From NCBI GenBank assembly GCA_033856255.1, contig JAWVFH010000028.1:62001-126000 (forward strand): a DNA stretch of 64,000 nt, written 5' to 3'. The stretch is from WHSW01 sp033856255. Lineage in GTDB: Bacteria > Actinomycetota > Thermoleophilia > Solirubrobacterales > 70-9. Positions 51,591 to 59,557 of the stretch are shown here, in pieces. The notes under the pieces were generated by a model that was not told where the DNA came from, did not search any database, and was given only the letters and a program-made list of their open reading frames with translations. How positions within the stretch are numbered: the stretch's first letter is position 1; each line of letters starts with the position of its first letter. The position numbers and the translations under genes were made by a program.

Positions 51591-53633
51591 ATGCAGTCAG
51601 CCGCGATGCGCAACAAGGGAGGCGGAATTCCGGCGCGCTCACGCGCGCTCTTCGCCACCGTGGCCGCCTGCGGACTGCTCTCGGCCGGCGCGGCCTTGGT
51701 CGCCGGCCTTCAGGTCGATGGAGGGGCGCTGCTCGCGCTCGCCGCCGCCGGCGGCCTGGCGACCGCGTTCCTGCTGGTCTTGATCCAGCGCCAGCACTCG
51801 AGCCTGCGCAGCCTCGCCGAAACCGACGCGCTCACCGGCCTCGTTAACCACCGCAGCTTCCACGAGATCCTGGGCGAGCTGCTCGCCGAGGCCGAGGAGG
51901 CCGAGCAGCCGGTCGCGATGATCGTCCTCGACCTCGACAACTTCAAGCTCGTCAACGACGCCCACGGCCACCCTTACGGCGACGAGGTCCTGCGCGGCGT
52001 GGCCGCGGCCTTGCGCGGCGCCGTCCGCAGCGGCGTCGACGCGGTCGCGAGGACGGCCGGCGAGGAGTTCGCGCTCATCGTTCCGGGCTCCAGCTCGGAG
52101 GCCGCCCTCGCCGTCGCCGAGCGGGCCCGCGCCGCCGTCGCCAAGGTGCCGGTGCGCGACTTCAAACTCGCCTGCTCCGCCGGCGTCGCCGCCTACCCCA
52201 CCGACGCCGAGGACCCGCCGACCCTGGTCCAGCTCGCCGGCAGCGCCCTGTACTGGGCCAAGCGCGGCGGCAAGGATCGCACGAGGAAGTTCGACGCCGA
52301 GCACGCGCCCGCAACCTGGGGCGAGCATCAGCGGGCCGAAGTCGAGAGCCTGCTCGGCCTCTACCGCCCGATCGTTCCCGTGTTCCAACCCGTCGTCAGC
52401 CTCGGTACGGGGCGGATCGTCGGCTACGAAGCCCTGGCGCGCTTCGCCGGCGGCAGCGGCCGGACACCGGACGTCTGGTTCGCCCAGGCGCATGGCTGCG
52501 GGCTCGGCGACGAGCTCGAGGCGATCGCGATCCAGGCCGCGCTGGAGGCGCCCGGGCGTCCGCTCGACGTGCACCTGGCGATCAACGTCAGCCCCTCGGC
52601 GCTCGCCTCCGAGCTCGTTCAAGACGCCCTGCGGGGAAACCTGCACGGGATCGTGGTCGAGATCACCGAGCATGAGTTCGTGCCCGACGACGGCTCGCTC
52701 GCAAACGCGGTCGCCGATCTGCGCGCCCGCGGCGCCCGGATCGCGATCGACGACGCGGGCGCCGGTCACGCCGGGCTCAAGCAGCTGATGCGGGTGCGTC
52801 CCGACATCGTCAAGCTCGACCGCGACCTCACCCACGACATCCACCGCGACGCCGCCCGCATGGCGCTCGTCGAATCGTTCGTCCGCTTCGCGCGCGACGT
52901 CGGCGCGACCGTCTGCGCTGAGGGGATCGAGGGCCTCGACGAGCTCGTCGTGCTCGCCGACCTCGACGTCCAGTGGGGCCAGGGATGGGCCCTGGCCCGG
53001 CCGGCGCCGCCGTGGACCGACGTCTCGCCGATCGCGGCCGAGACCTGCCGCACCGCGCTCGTGGACGCCTTCCGCTCACTGCCGACCGAGCACCACCCGA
53101 TCGGCTCCAGCGACCGCCGGCTCGTACACGTCAGCGCCCGCCTCGCCGGGGCCCGCACGGCGCGCGACCTGGAGGGCGCCCTCGCCCTGATCGCCGCCGA
53201 GCTCGGCTCGTCGAAGGTCTGCCTCTCGGCCTTCCACGCGGCTGATCAGGTCATCGAGACGCTGGCCGAGAACGGCGATCAGACCAACCGAACGATCTTC
53301 CCGCTCGCCGACTACCCGCTCACCCAGGTCGCCCTCCGCGACCAGGAGGCGGTGCAGGCGAGGGTCGGCGACCCGGACAGCCCCCCGAGCGAGGTCGAGC
53401 TGCTGCTCGAGCTCGGCGAGCGCTCGGTGCTGATCATCCCGGTGATCAGCCGCGGCGAGAGCGTCGGCATCATCAAGGCCTTCCGCTCCGACGAGCGCGC
53501 CTGGTCACGGGCGGAGATCAACCGTGCCCGGGTGATCGCGAACCAGTTCGCCTCCGTGATCGCGACCCTGTCCGCCGAGCGCGAGCAGCGCCGGGCGGCT
53601 CAGCGCAAGCGCGAGCCCGCCGTCGGGCTATAG
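51591..53633 (+). CDS. GGDEF-EAL-GAF cyclic-di-GMP signalling protein
   Basis: About 680 residues. Two N-terminal hydrophobic helices are followed by GGDEF (ETDALTGLVNHRSFHE; signature changed to AGEEF near 52056), EAL (YEALARF near 52428; INVSPS, EITEHE, IDDAGAGHAG, VKLDRDL, CAEGIEG and WGQGWAL keep the metal and catalytic residues) and a C-terminal GAF-like sensor. The cyclase half may be weak or regulatory, while the phosphodiesterase half looks intact. The start is unsure: GTG 51564, ATG 51591 or ATG 51606. It would set c-di-GMP levels at the membrane. Confidence 0.85.
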   Translation: MQSAAMRNKGGGIPARSRALFATVAACGLLSAGAALVAGLQVDGGALLALAAAGGLATAFLLVLIQRQHSSLRSLAETDALTGLVNHRSFHEILGELLAEAEEAEQPVAMIVLDLDNFKLVNDAHGHPYGDEVLRGVAAALRGAVRSGVDAVARTAGEEFALIVPGSSSEAALAVAERARAAVAKVPVRDFKLACSAGVAAYPTDAEDPPTLVQLAGSALYWAKRGGKDRTRKFDAEHAPATWGEHQRAEVESLLGLYRPIVPVFQPVVSLGTGRIVGYEALARFAGGSGRTPDVWFAQAHGCGLGDELEAIAIQAALEAPGRPLDVHLAINVSPSALASELVQDALRGNLHGIVVEITEHEFVPDDGSLANAVADLRARGARIAIDDAGAGHAGLKQLMRVRPDIVKLDRDLTHDIHRDAARMALVESFVRFARDVGATVCAEGIEGLDELVVLADLDVQWGQGWALARPAPPWTDVSPIAAETCRTALVDAFRSLPTEHHPIGSSDRRLVHVSARLAGARTARDLEGALALIAAELGSSKVCLSAFHAADQVIETLAENGDQTNRTIFPLADYPLTQVALRDQEAVQARVGDPDSPPSEVELLLELGERSVLIIPVISRGESVGIIKAFRSDERAWSRAEINRARVIANQFASVIATLSAEREQRRAAQRKREPAVGL

Positions 53634-53990
53634 CGAGCGGCGGGCGCGGAACTCGCGTCGCACCGATTCGGGCCGGCCCCACATCTGCACGACCTCGGCC
53701 CGGCCCTCGTGCACGTCGCGGACGATCAGCTCGCCCTCGATCCCTTGGTCGTCGAGCAGCGCCAGCGTCCCCTTGACGGTCTCCGCCGCGGCCGCGTGGC
53801 CGAAGCTGTGGGCGACATTGATGCGAAAGTGCCAGTCGGCGAGCGAGTACGGCTGCGCGTTGATCATCGTCAGCAACACGGCCGTGTCGATGTACTGGTC
53901 CTCGTCGGAGATCCGCAGGTCGCAGACGATGTCGGTCCAGTCGCCGGGCAGCGAGTCGAGCAGCTGCTGGAAGTCGTCGGCGAGCGCCAC
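53628..53990 (-). CDS. conserved hypothetical protein
   Basis: 120 residues, mixed alpha/beta, no cysteine pairs or membrane segment. Recognisable stretches are LADDFQQLLDSLPGDWTDIV, YIDTAVLLTMINAQPYSL, RINVAHSFGHAAAAETVKGT and the closing VQMWGRPESVRREFR. Such proteins occur in actinobacteria without known function. Its 3' end overlaps the GGDEF-EAL gene by 6 bp, tail to tail. It lies 13 bp upstream of the mntH stop but on the opposite side of that gene's transcript direction, so it may share the mntR-mntH transcript. Confidence 0.65.
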   Translation of the reverse strand: MALADDFQQLLDSLPGDWTDIVCDLRISDEDQYIDTAVLLTMINAQPYSLADWHFRINVAHSFGHAAAAETVKGTLALLDDQGIEGELIVRDVHEGRAEVVQMWGRPESVRREFRARRSL

Positions 53991-54003
53991 GCGCGCAGCC
54001 TAT

Positions 54004-55371
54004 CTAGCCGAGGAAGACCTGCTCGAGCAGGAACACGTTCAGGGCGATGATCAGCCCCGCCAGCACGCTCGCCAGCGCGGAGAGCCAGGGCGGATTGACC
54101 ATCGCGCCCATCACGTCGGGGCGGCGGGCGATCAGCACCAGGGGAATGAGCGCGAACGGGATCCCGAACGAGAGCACCACCTGACTGATCACCAGCGCCT
54201 TGGTGGGATCGAGCCCGAGGGCGAGGACGATCAGCGCCGGGGCCAGGGTGAGCGCGCGGCGCAGGAAGATCGGGATCCGCCGGCGGATGAATCCCTGCAT
54301 CACGACCTGGCCGGACATCGTCCCCACCGACGCGGAGGCGAATCCCGAGGCGAGCAGGGCGATGCCGAAGATCGTCGCCGCGTTGTCGGAGACCGTCGTC
54401 TGCAGGCCCCGGAAGGCACCCTCGATGCTGTCGATCCCGGTCAGGCCGCCCTCGTGGAACAGCGACGCGGCCATGATCATCATCGCCAGGTTGACCGCCC
54501 CGGCGATCGTCATCGCGATCACCACGTCGATCTTCTCGAATCGCAGGATGCGCCGGCGCTCGTCGTCGTTGCGGCCGACGATGCGCTTCTGGGTCAGCGC
54601 CGAATGCAGGTAGACGACGTGGGGCATCACGGTCGCGCCGATGATCCCGGTGGTCAGGAGGATGCTCTCGGTGCCGTCGAACCCGGGCCGGAAGAGGTGG
54701 CCCGCGACGTCCCCGGCGTTGGGCTTGGCGACGAAGATCTCGAAGGCGAAGGCAACCAGGACGACGCCCGCAAGGACGGCGATCACAGCCTCGAGGCGAC
54801 GAAAGCCTCGCTGCTGGAGGGCGAGGATCGCGAAGGCGCCGACGCCGGCGATCAGCGCCGCCGGGAAGAGCGGGATCCCGAACAGCAGGTTCAATCCCAG
54901 CGCCGCGCCGACGACCTCGGCCACGTCGCAGGCCATTGCCACGACCTCGGCCTGGAGCCAGAGGCCGATCGAGCTGCGGCGCGAGAAGGTCTCGCGGCAG
55001 AGCTCGGGCAGGTTCTTGCCGGTCGCGATCCCGAGCTTCGCCGACTGGGTCTGGATCAGCATCGCGATCAGGTTGGCGCCGACCACCACCCAGAGCAGCA
55101 GGTAGCCGAACTTTGCCCCGGCGGCGATGTTGGTGGCGAAGTTGCCCGGGTCGATGTAGGCGACGCAGGCGATGAAGGCCGGCCCGAGGAAGGGCCAGAT
55201 GCGGGCGATGCCCCGGGACTGGCCGTCGAGCGAGCGGCGAGCGGCCCGGGCGACCGCCGCCTCGCCGGGAAGGACATCCTCGACGTCGGGGCCGGACGCG
55301 GGCGGTGGGACCGGCGGCAGGGCCGGGGCCGGCGGTGTCTGCTGGACCGCCTCCTCGACCGGCCTGTTCAC
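54004..55371 (-). CDS. mntH: Nramp-family divalent metal (manganese) transporter
   Basis: 455 residues with about 11 membrane helices. Nramp residues are present: AYIDPGNFATNIAAGA (the D-P-G-N metal site in helix 1) and GATVMPHVVYLHSAL (M-P-H in helix 6). It is a proton-coupled importer of Mn2+ or Fe2+. A proline-rich cytoplasmic N-terminus (TPPAPALPPVPPPAS) is unusual in length. Its GTG overlaps the stop of the DtxR/MntR gene by four bases, making a regulator-transporter operon. Confidence 0.9.
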   Translation of the reverse strand: MNRPVEEAVQQTPPAPALPPVPPPASGPDVEDVLPGEAAVARAARRSLDGQSRGIARIWPFLGPAFIACVAYIDPGNFATNIAAGAKFGYLLLWVVVGANLIAMLIQTQSAKLGIATGKNLPELCRETFSRRSSIGLWLQAEVVAMACDVAEVVGAALGLNLLFGIPLFPAALIAGVGAFAILALQQRGFRRLEAVIAVLAGVVLVAFAFEIFVAKPNAGDVAGHLFRPGFDGTESILLTTGIIGATVMPHVVYLHSALTQKRIVGRNDDERRRILRFEKIDVVIAMTIAGAVNLAMMIMAASLFHEGGLTGIDSIEGAFRGLQTTVSDNAATIFGIALLASGFASASVGTMSGQVVMQGFIRRRIPIFLRRALTLAPALIVLALGLDPTKALVISQVVLSFGIPFALIPLVLIARRPDVMGAMVNPPWLSALASVLAGLIIALNVFLLEQVFLG

Positions 55372-56084
55372 TCGCCGCCTCCGGCCCTGCTGACTCGCAT
55401 CGCCGTCGCCAGGCGATGGCCGAGCACGTGCTCGCGGCCGCCGACCTCGATGAACAGCGGCCCGTCGAACGGGTCGCGGTCCCGGACGAGGAGCTCGCAG
55501 CCCGGCCTGATCCCGCGCTCGTCCAGGAACCGAAGCATCTCTGCGTCGCGGTCGGAGACGCGTTCGAAGGTGGCCACGTCGCCGGGCTCGAGCCCGGCGA
55601 GGGGGACCATCGCGTCGTCGGCGATGTCGAGCTCGGCGCTCGGGATCGGGTCGCCGTGCGGATCGCGGCTCGGGTCGCCCAGCTTCTCGGCGATCAGGCG
55701 CTCGAGGTCCTCGGAGATGTAGTGCTCGAGCACCTCGGCCTCGTCGTGGACCCGGTCCCAGGGCATGTCGAGGACGTCGGCGAGATAGGCCTCCAGCAGC
55801 CGGTGGTGGCGGATCACCTCGAGCGCCACCCGCTCACCCGCCGCCGTCAGCTCGACCCCGCGATAGGGCTCGTACTCGACCAGGCCCCGTTTGGCCATCC
55901 GCTTCAGCATCGCCGTCACCGTGCCGGGGGAGACGCCCAGCATCGCGGCCAGCGCCGAGGTCCCGACCGGGCCGGACTCGCGCCCGGCGAGCGTGTAGAT
56001 CGTCTTCGCGTAGTCCTCGACCGCCTCGGTGGTCGCCCCGCCACGCTCACGGCGGGTGTGGTGGGCGGTGGTATTTAGGCTCAT
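55368..56084 (-). CDS. mntR: DtxR/MntR-family metal-dependent repressor
   Basis: 238 residues. The N-terminal winged helix is VEDYAKTIYTLAGRESGPVG, then SALAAMLGVSPGTVTAMLKR. The metal-binding dimerisation helix DMPWDRVHDEAEVLEHYISE carries the conserved His/Glu residues. A C-terminal FeoA/SH3-like domain (SDRDAEMLRFLDERGIRPG) makes it DtxR/IdeR-like in length, longer than the minimal MntR. Given the coupled mntH, it most likely senses Mn2+ or Fe2+ and represses its own operon. Confidence 0.85.
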   Translation of the reverse strand: MSLNTTAHHTRRERGGATTEAVEDYAKTIYTLAGRESGPVGTSALAAMLGVSPGTVTAMLKRMAKRGLVEYEPYRGVELTAAGERVALEVIRHHRLLEAYLADVLDMPWDRVHDEAEVLEHYISEDLERLIAEKLGDPSRDPHGDPIPSAELDIADDAMVPLAGLEPGDVATFERVSDRDAEMLRFLDERGIRPGCELLVRDRDPFDGPLFIEVGGREHVLGHRLATAMRVSRAGGGE

Positions 56085-56095
56085 CTCAAGCAGAA

Positions 56096-56111
56096 GTTTG
56101 ACACATCAAAA
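56096..56111. promoter_or_regulatory. candidate MntR/DtxR operator
   Basis: An inverted repeat, TTTGA-CACA-TCAAA (56097-56110), lies 12 bp upstream of the mntR start codon in an AT-richer patch. A site here would allow autorepression of mntR-mntH. A DtxR-half-like AGCCTAAA also occurs nearby within the first codons. Confidence 0.4.
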
Positions 56112-56174
56112 CCTCTCGTGCAAGCAAACCGCTCCCCTCGGCAACCGGGGAGCGCCTGCCTAAACTCGGTCGCG

Positions 56175-57122
56175 ATGCCTGCCACCGAGGTCGAGCTCGA
56201 CGGCCAGTACCGCGCCCTGCGCGAGGGAGCGGGGGCGCTCGAGCGCGCCGGCCGCCGCGTGATCGAGGTCGGCGGCGCCGAGGCCGCCGAGTACCTGCAG
56301 GGGCAGCTGACCAACGAGATCGAGGCCCTCGCCGCGGGCGAGGGCTGTTACTCAGCGCTCCTCGATCGCAAGGGGCACATGCAGGGAGACATGCGGGTCC
56401 TGCGCACCGGCGACGGATTTTTGATCGAGACGGAGGCGGTGGCCGGCGACGCCGTGCTTCGCCACCTCTCGATGTACAAGATCGGGCGCGAGGTCAGCGT
56501 CGGCGACGTCAGCGAGCGCTCGGCGCTGCTTTCGGTGCTCGGGCCGGCGGCGGCCGAGGTCGCGCTCGCCGGCCCGGCCGGACCCGAGCACGCGCATCGC
56601 GAGACCGAGCTCGGCGGGGTCGCCGTCACCGCGATCGCCACCGACGCCGGGGTCGACCTGCTGGCCGCCGCCGAGCGGGCCGGGGCCGTGCTCGCCGCGC
56701 TGCTCGAGCGCGGAGCCGAGCCGGTCGTCGAGGAGGCCGCCGAGATCATCCGCGTGGAGGCCGGGCGCCCGCGGTTCGGCCGCGAGATGAGCACGGCGAC
56801 GATTCCGCAGGAGGCCGGGATCAACGATCGGGCGATCAGCTTCAGCAAGGGTTGCTATATCGGCCAGGAGACGGTCGCGCGCCTGCACTACAGGGGGAAG
56901 CCGAACCGCCACCTGCGCGGCCTGCGGCTCTCCGCGCCGGCGGCCGCCGGGGACCCCGTTCGCCTCGGCGAACGGGAGCTGGGCACGGTTGGAACCGCCG
57001 TCCTCTCCCCCGCCCGCGGCCCGATCGCGCTCGCGATCCTGCGCCGCGAGGGCGAGCTTGGCGCCACGGTCTCGGTCGGGGACGGGGTCGAAGCGGAGCT
57101 TGTGGACCTGCCCTTCGGCTAG
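56175..57122 (+). CDS. ygfZ: YgfZ/GcvT-like folate-binding protein
   Basis: 315 residues. The YgfZ signature KGCYIGQETVARLHYRG with its conserved Cys is intact, and the N-terminal EVGGAEAAEYLQGQLTNEIE and DRKGHMQGDMRVL match the aminomethyltransferase-like fold. YgfZ supports Fe-S cluster enzymes, with tetrahydrofolate. The ATG at 56175 opens on MPATEVEL. An upstream open extension is not conserved. The gene is divergent from mntR. Confidence 0.9.
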   Translation: MPATEVELDGQYRALREGAGALERAGRRVIEVGGAEAAEYLQGQLTNEIEALAAGEGCYSALLDRKGHMQGDMRVLRTGDGFLIETEAVAGDAVLRHLSMYKIGREVSVGDVSERSALLSVLGPAAAEVALAGPAGPEHAHRETELGGVAVTAIATDAGVDLLAAAERAGAVLAALLERGAEPVVEEAAEIIRVEAGRPRFGREMSTATIPQEAGINDRAISFSKGCYIGQETVARLHYRGKPNRHLRGLRLSAPAAAGDPVRLGERELGTVGTAVLSPARGPIALAILRREGELGATVSVGDGVEAELVDLPFG

Positions 57123-57132
57123 GCTGCGCGGC

Positions 57133-57534
57133 ATGAGGGTGAGGAGCCTCGTAGTCACCGCGGTGGCGCTCTGCGCTGCGCTGGTGCTCGCCGCCTGCGG
57201 TCAGGACGACTTCCCCAACAACCCGCGCCCGGCCGCGCCGATCTCGGTCAGCGCCAGGATCGGCAACGACGGCGTCAGCGTCGGGCCGTCGTCGGTCGGT
57301 GCCGGCCAGGCCTCGTTCACGATCTCCAACCAGACCGCCGACGCGGCCCGCATCGTGCTCGAGGGCCCGACCGACGAGTCCAGCGACGAGATCGTCCCCA
57401 ACGGCACCGGCTCGCTGGACGTCAACCTCCAGGAGGGCGACTACTCCGTCTCCACCGGCGAGGGCGGCCGGACGACGAAGCTCGTCGTCGGGCCCGAGCG
57501 CGAGAGCTCCCAGAACCAGCTGCTGCTGCCCTAG
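57133..57534 (+). CDS. small predicted lipoprotein
   Basis: 133 residues: signal and lipobox VALCAALVLAACGQD, then a compact beta-sandwich-like part (PISVSARIGNDGVSVGPSSV, ASFTISNQTADAARIVLEG, LDVNLQEGDYSVST). This resembles small cupredoxin- or Ig-like extracytoplasmic lipoproteins without the copper ligands. Function unknown. It follows ygfZ by 10 bp. Its TAG is shared within CTAG with the stop of the convergent gene. Confidence 0.7.
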   Translation: MRVRSLVVTAVALCAALVLAACGQDDFPNNPRPAAPISVSARIGNDGVSVGPSSVGAGQASFTISNQTADAARIVLEGPTDESSDEIVPNGTGSLDVNLQEGDYSVSTGEGGRTTKLVVGPERESSQNQLLLP

Positions 57535-58802
57535 GCGGCGTCCTCGGCGGCGGCCGCTACGAGGCCCTCGATCCGCGCCAGGCAGCGCTCGACGTCGGCC
57601 ACCATCTCATCGAACTCGTCGCCGGCCGCCTTGGCGCTGTTGGTGACGTTGGTCAGCGACTTTCGCACCCGGTTGGCGCGCTTCAGGCGAGCCGCGGCTT
57701 CCTCGGCCGCGTCGCGGACGCCCGCCGCATCGACCTCGAGCTCGGCGGCGCCCTCGGCGAGCACTCGAGCGCGCACGTAGCGGTAGACGAGTCGCAGCGC
57801 CAGCGGATCCGGGGTCTCGCGGTCGAGCACGGCGATCATCTTGTTGCCCTGGTACTCGGTCAGCTCCTCGAGCCCTGAGGGAACCTTGTCGTCGCCCGCC
57901 ACCACGAGCACCGCGAAGGCGGCGTCGCGCTCGCCCATGCAGCCGTTGAGCTCGGTCCAGGCGTCGTTCTTGGAGAGGCGCTTGTTCTTGGCCTCGAAGA
58001 CCACGGTCGCCAGCGGGGTGCCGAGCGCGGCACCGATCTCGACCACGGTGTCGCCCTTCTTGCCGCCGGACTCGGTCGACGAGTCGCCGACGTGGTGCGC
58101 GGCATCGCCCTGCGCCTGGGCGATCTCCTCGATCGTCGCGTGCACGAGCTCCTCGAAGCTGCGGCCCTTCGCGGTTCCGCGCTCGGCCTCCTCGGCGACC
58201 CGCGAGTCGGCTCCGGTGCGCTCCTTGAGCTCGACCAGCTCGCGCTTCAGCTCGGCGATCACCTTGCGGTTCTCCTCGCCCTCCGCACGCTGGCTGGTGC
58301 CGAGCTCCTTGTAGACGCGAACCATCGCGTCCTTGAAGTCGAACAGCGGGTTCGAGCCCTCCTGGGCCGAGAACTGCTTCATCAGCGCCTCGCGCTGCTC
58401 GACGAGCGCCTGGCGCATCAGCGTGTCGATGTCCTTCTGCACCGAGCCGTCGCGCGACCCGTCGAAGGTCTCGGTGATCCGCTCGGCGAGCAGCTCGTCG
58501 CCCGACTCGAGGGCCTTGGCGATCCGCTCGCGCAACTCCGCCGCATGACGCTCGAACTCCGCCCGCACGTAGTCGACCTCGACCGCCGTGCCCTCGCGCT
58601 CCAGCACCCGGGTACCGATTTCGATCGCGTCGCGGACCGTCTGCGCCGGCGCGTGACCGCCCTCGGCGCGCTCGCGGACCACACGGGCGGCACGCTCGTC
58701 TGCGACCGTCAGCGACTCGATCACCAGCCGGTCGGCGAGTGCCCGGACGGTGCCGGCGTCACCATGGTCAAGGGGCAGCTGTGGTCTTTCGGATGCTTCC
58801 AT
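57531..58802 (-). CDS. coiled-coil protein with restriction-endonuclease-like core
   Basis: 423 residues. The N-terminal half is a long coiled coil (LREVRERAEGG-type heptads, ERHAAELRERIAKALESGDE, KVIAELKRELVELKERTGAD). The second half has GRSFEELVHATIEEIAQAQG, DTVVEIGAALGTPLATVVFE and AKNKRLSKNDAWTELNGCMG, ordered like a PD-(D/E)xK nuclease fold (E ... D ... E-A-K). The layout recalls RmuC or DUF2130 proteins. ATG 58802 is chosen. A TTG at 58853 would overlap the divergent gene's start. DNA cleavage is inferred only. Confidence 0.65.
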   Translation of the reverse strand: MEASERPQLPLDHGDAGTVRALADRLVIESLTVADERAARVVRERAEGGHAPAQTVRDAIEIGTRVLEREGTAVEVDYVRAEFERHAAELRERIAKALESGDELLAERITETFDGSRDGSVQKDIDTLMRQALVEQREALMKQFSAQEGSNPLFDFKDAMVRVYKELGTSQRAEGEENRKVIAELKRELVELKERTGADSRVAEEAERGTAKGRSFEELVHATIEEIAQAQGDAAHHVGDSSTESGGKKGDTVVEIGAALGTPLATVVFEAKNKRLSKNDAWTELNGCMGERDAAFAVLVVAGDDKVPSGLEELTEYQGNKMIAVLDRETPDPLALRLVYRYVRARVLAEGAAELEVDAAGVRDAAEEAAARLKRANRVRKSLTNVTNSAKAAGDEFDEMVADVERCLARIEGLVAAAAEDAA

Positions 58803-58852
58803 TTCGAACTTGCCAAGGTAGTCGCCGTTCCGGACGCGAAGCTGACACTGCA

Positions 58853-59557
58853 ATGAGCCGACCAGAGCCGCTGATTCCCCCCACGCCCGGCGAGGAGATC
58901 ATCTGCGCCGAGCAGCGCGACGTGCTCTCGACCCGGACCGATGCGGAGCGCCTGCGCCTGATCGAGGCCGAGCTGCGCAGCGGCTTTGAGACCCTGGGCT
59001 CGATCGGGCGTGCGGTCTGCATCTTCGGCTCCGCCCGCACGCCGCCCTCGAGCCCGGAGTACGAGCGCGCCCGCGAGGTCGCCCGGGCGCTCGGCGAGGC
59101 CGGCTTCGCGGTGATCACCGGCGGCGGCCCGGGGACGATGGAGGCGGCCAACCGCGGCGCCAGGGATGCCGGCGTCCTCTCCGTCGGACTCAACATCCTG
59201 CTCCCGGTCGAGCAGGGCATGAACCCCTACGTCGACGTCGGCCTCACCTTCGACTACTTCTTCACCCGCAAGCTGATGTTCGTCCGCTACTCGCAGGCGT
59301 TCGTCGTCTTCCCCGGCGGCTTCGGGACCCTCGACGAGACCTTCGAGCTGCTCACCCTGACCCAGACCGGCGAGGCCGTCCGCCACCCGGTGGCCCTGGT
59401 TGGCAGCGACTACTGGTCAGGCCTGATCGCCTGGATGCGCGATCAGCTGCTCGCGCCGGGGCGGATCTCCGAGGCCGACCTGGAGCTGGCGCGGCTCGCC
59501 GACGATACGTCGGAGATCGTCCGCATCGCCGCCTCGGGCACCGACGTCGCCGGGTAG
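58853..59557 (+). CDS. TIGR00730-family Rossmann protein (LOG/lysine-decarboxylase-like)
   Basis: 234 residues. The diagnostic nucleotide-binding motifs are ITGGGPGTMEAANRGARDAG and PGGFGTLDETFELLTLTQTG, with CIFGSARTP at the start. LOG proteins release cytokinin bases from their monophosphates or cleave nucleotides. The first 50 residues form a helical extension common in actinobacterial members. The ATG lies 50 bp from the divergent coiled-coil gene's start. The 3' end overlaps the phospholipase D-like gene by 115 bp. Confidence 0.85.
   Translation: MSRPEPLIPPTPGEEIICAEQRDVLSTRTDAERLRLIEAELRSGFETLGSIGRAVCIFGSARTPPSSPEYERAREVARALGEAGFAVITGGGPGTMEAANRGARDAGVLSVGLNILLPVEQGMNPYVDVGLTFDYFFTRKLMFVRYSQAFVVFPGGFGTLDETFELLTLTQTGEAVRHPVALVGSDYWSGLIAWMRDQLLAPGRISEADLELARLADDTSEIVRIAASGTDVAG

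Noticed and set aside
53773..55722. 649-codon open frame on the + strand opposite mntH-mntR
   Set aside because: Low-complexity acidic/basic translation, no motif, and antisense to clear Nramp and DtxR genes.
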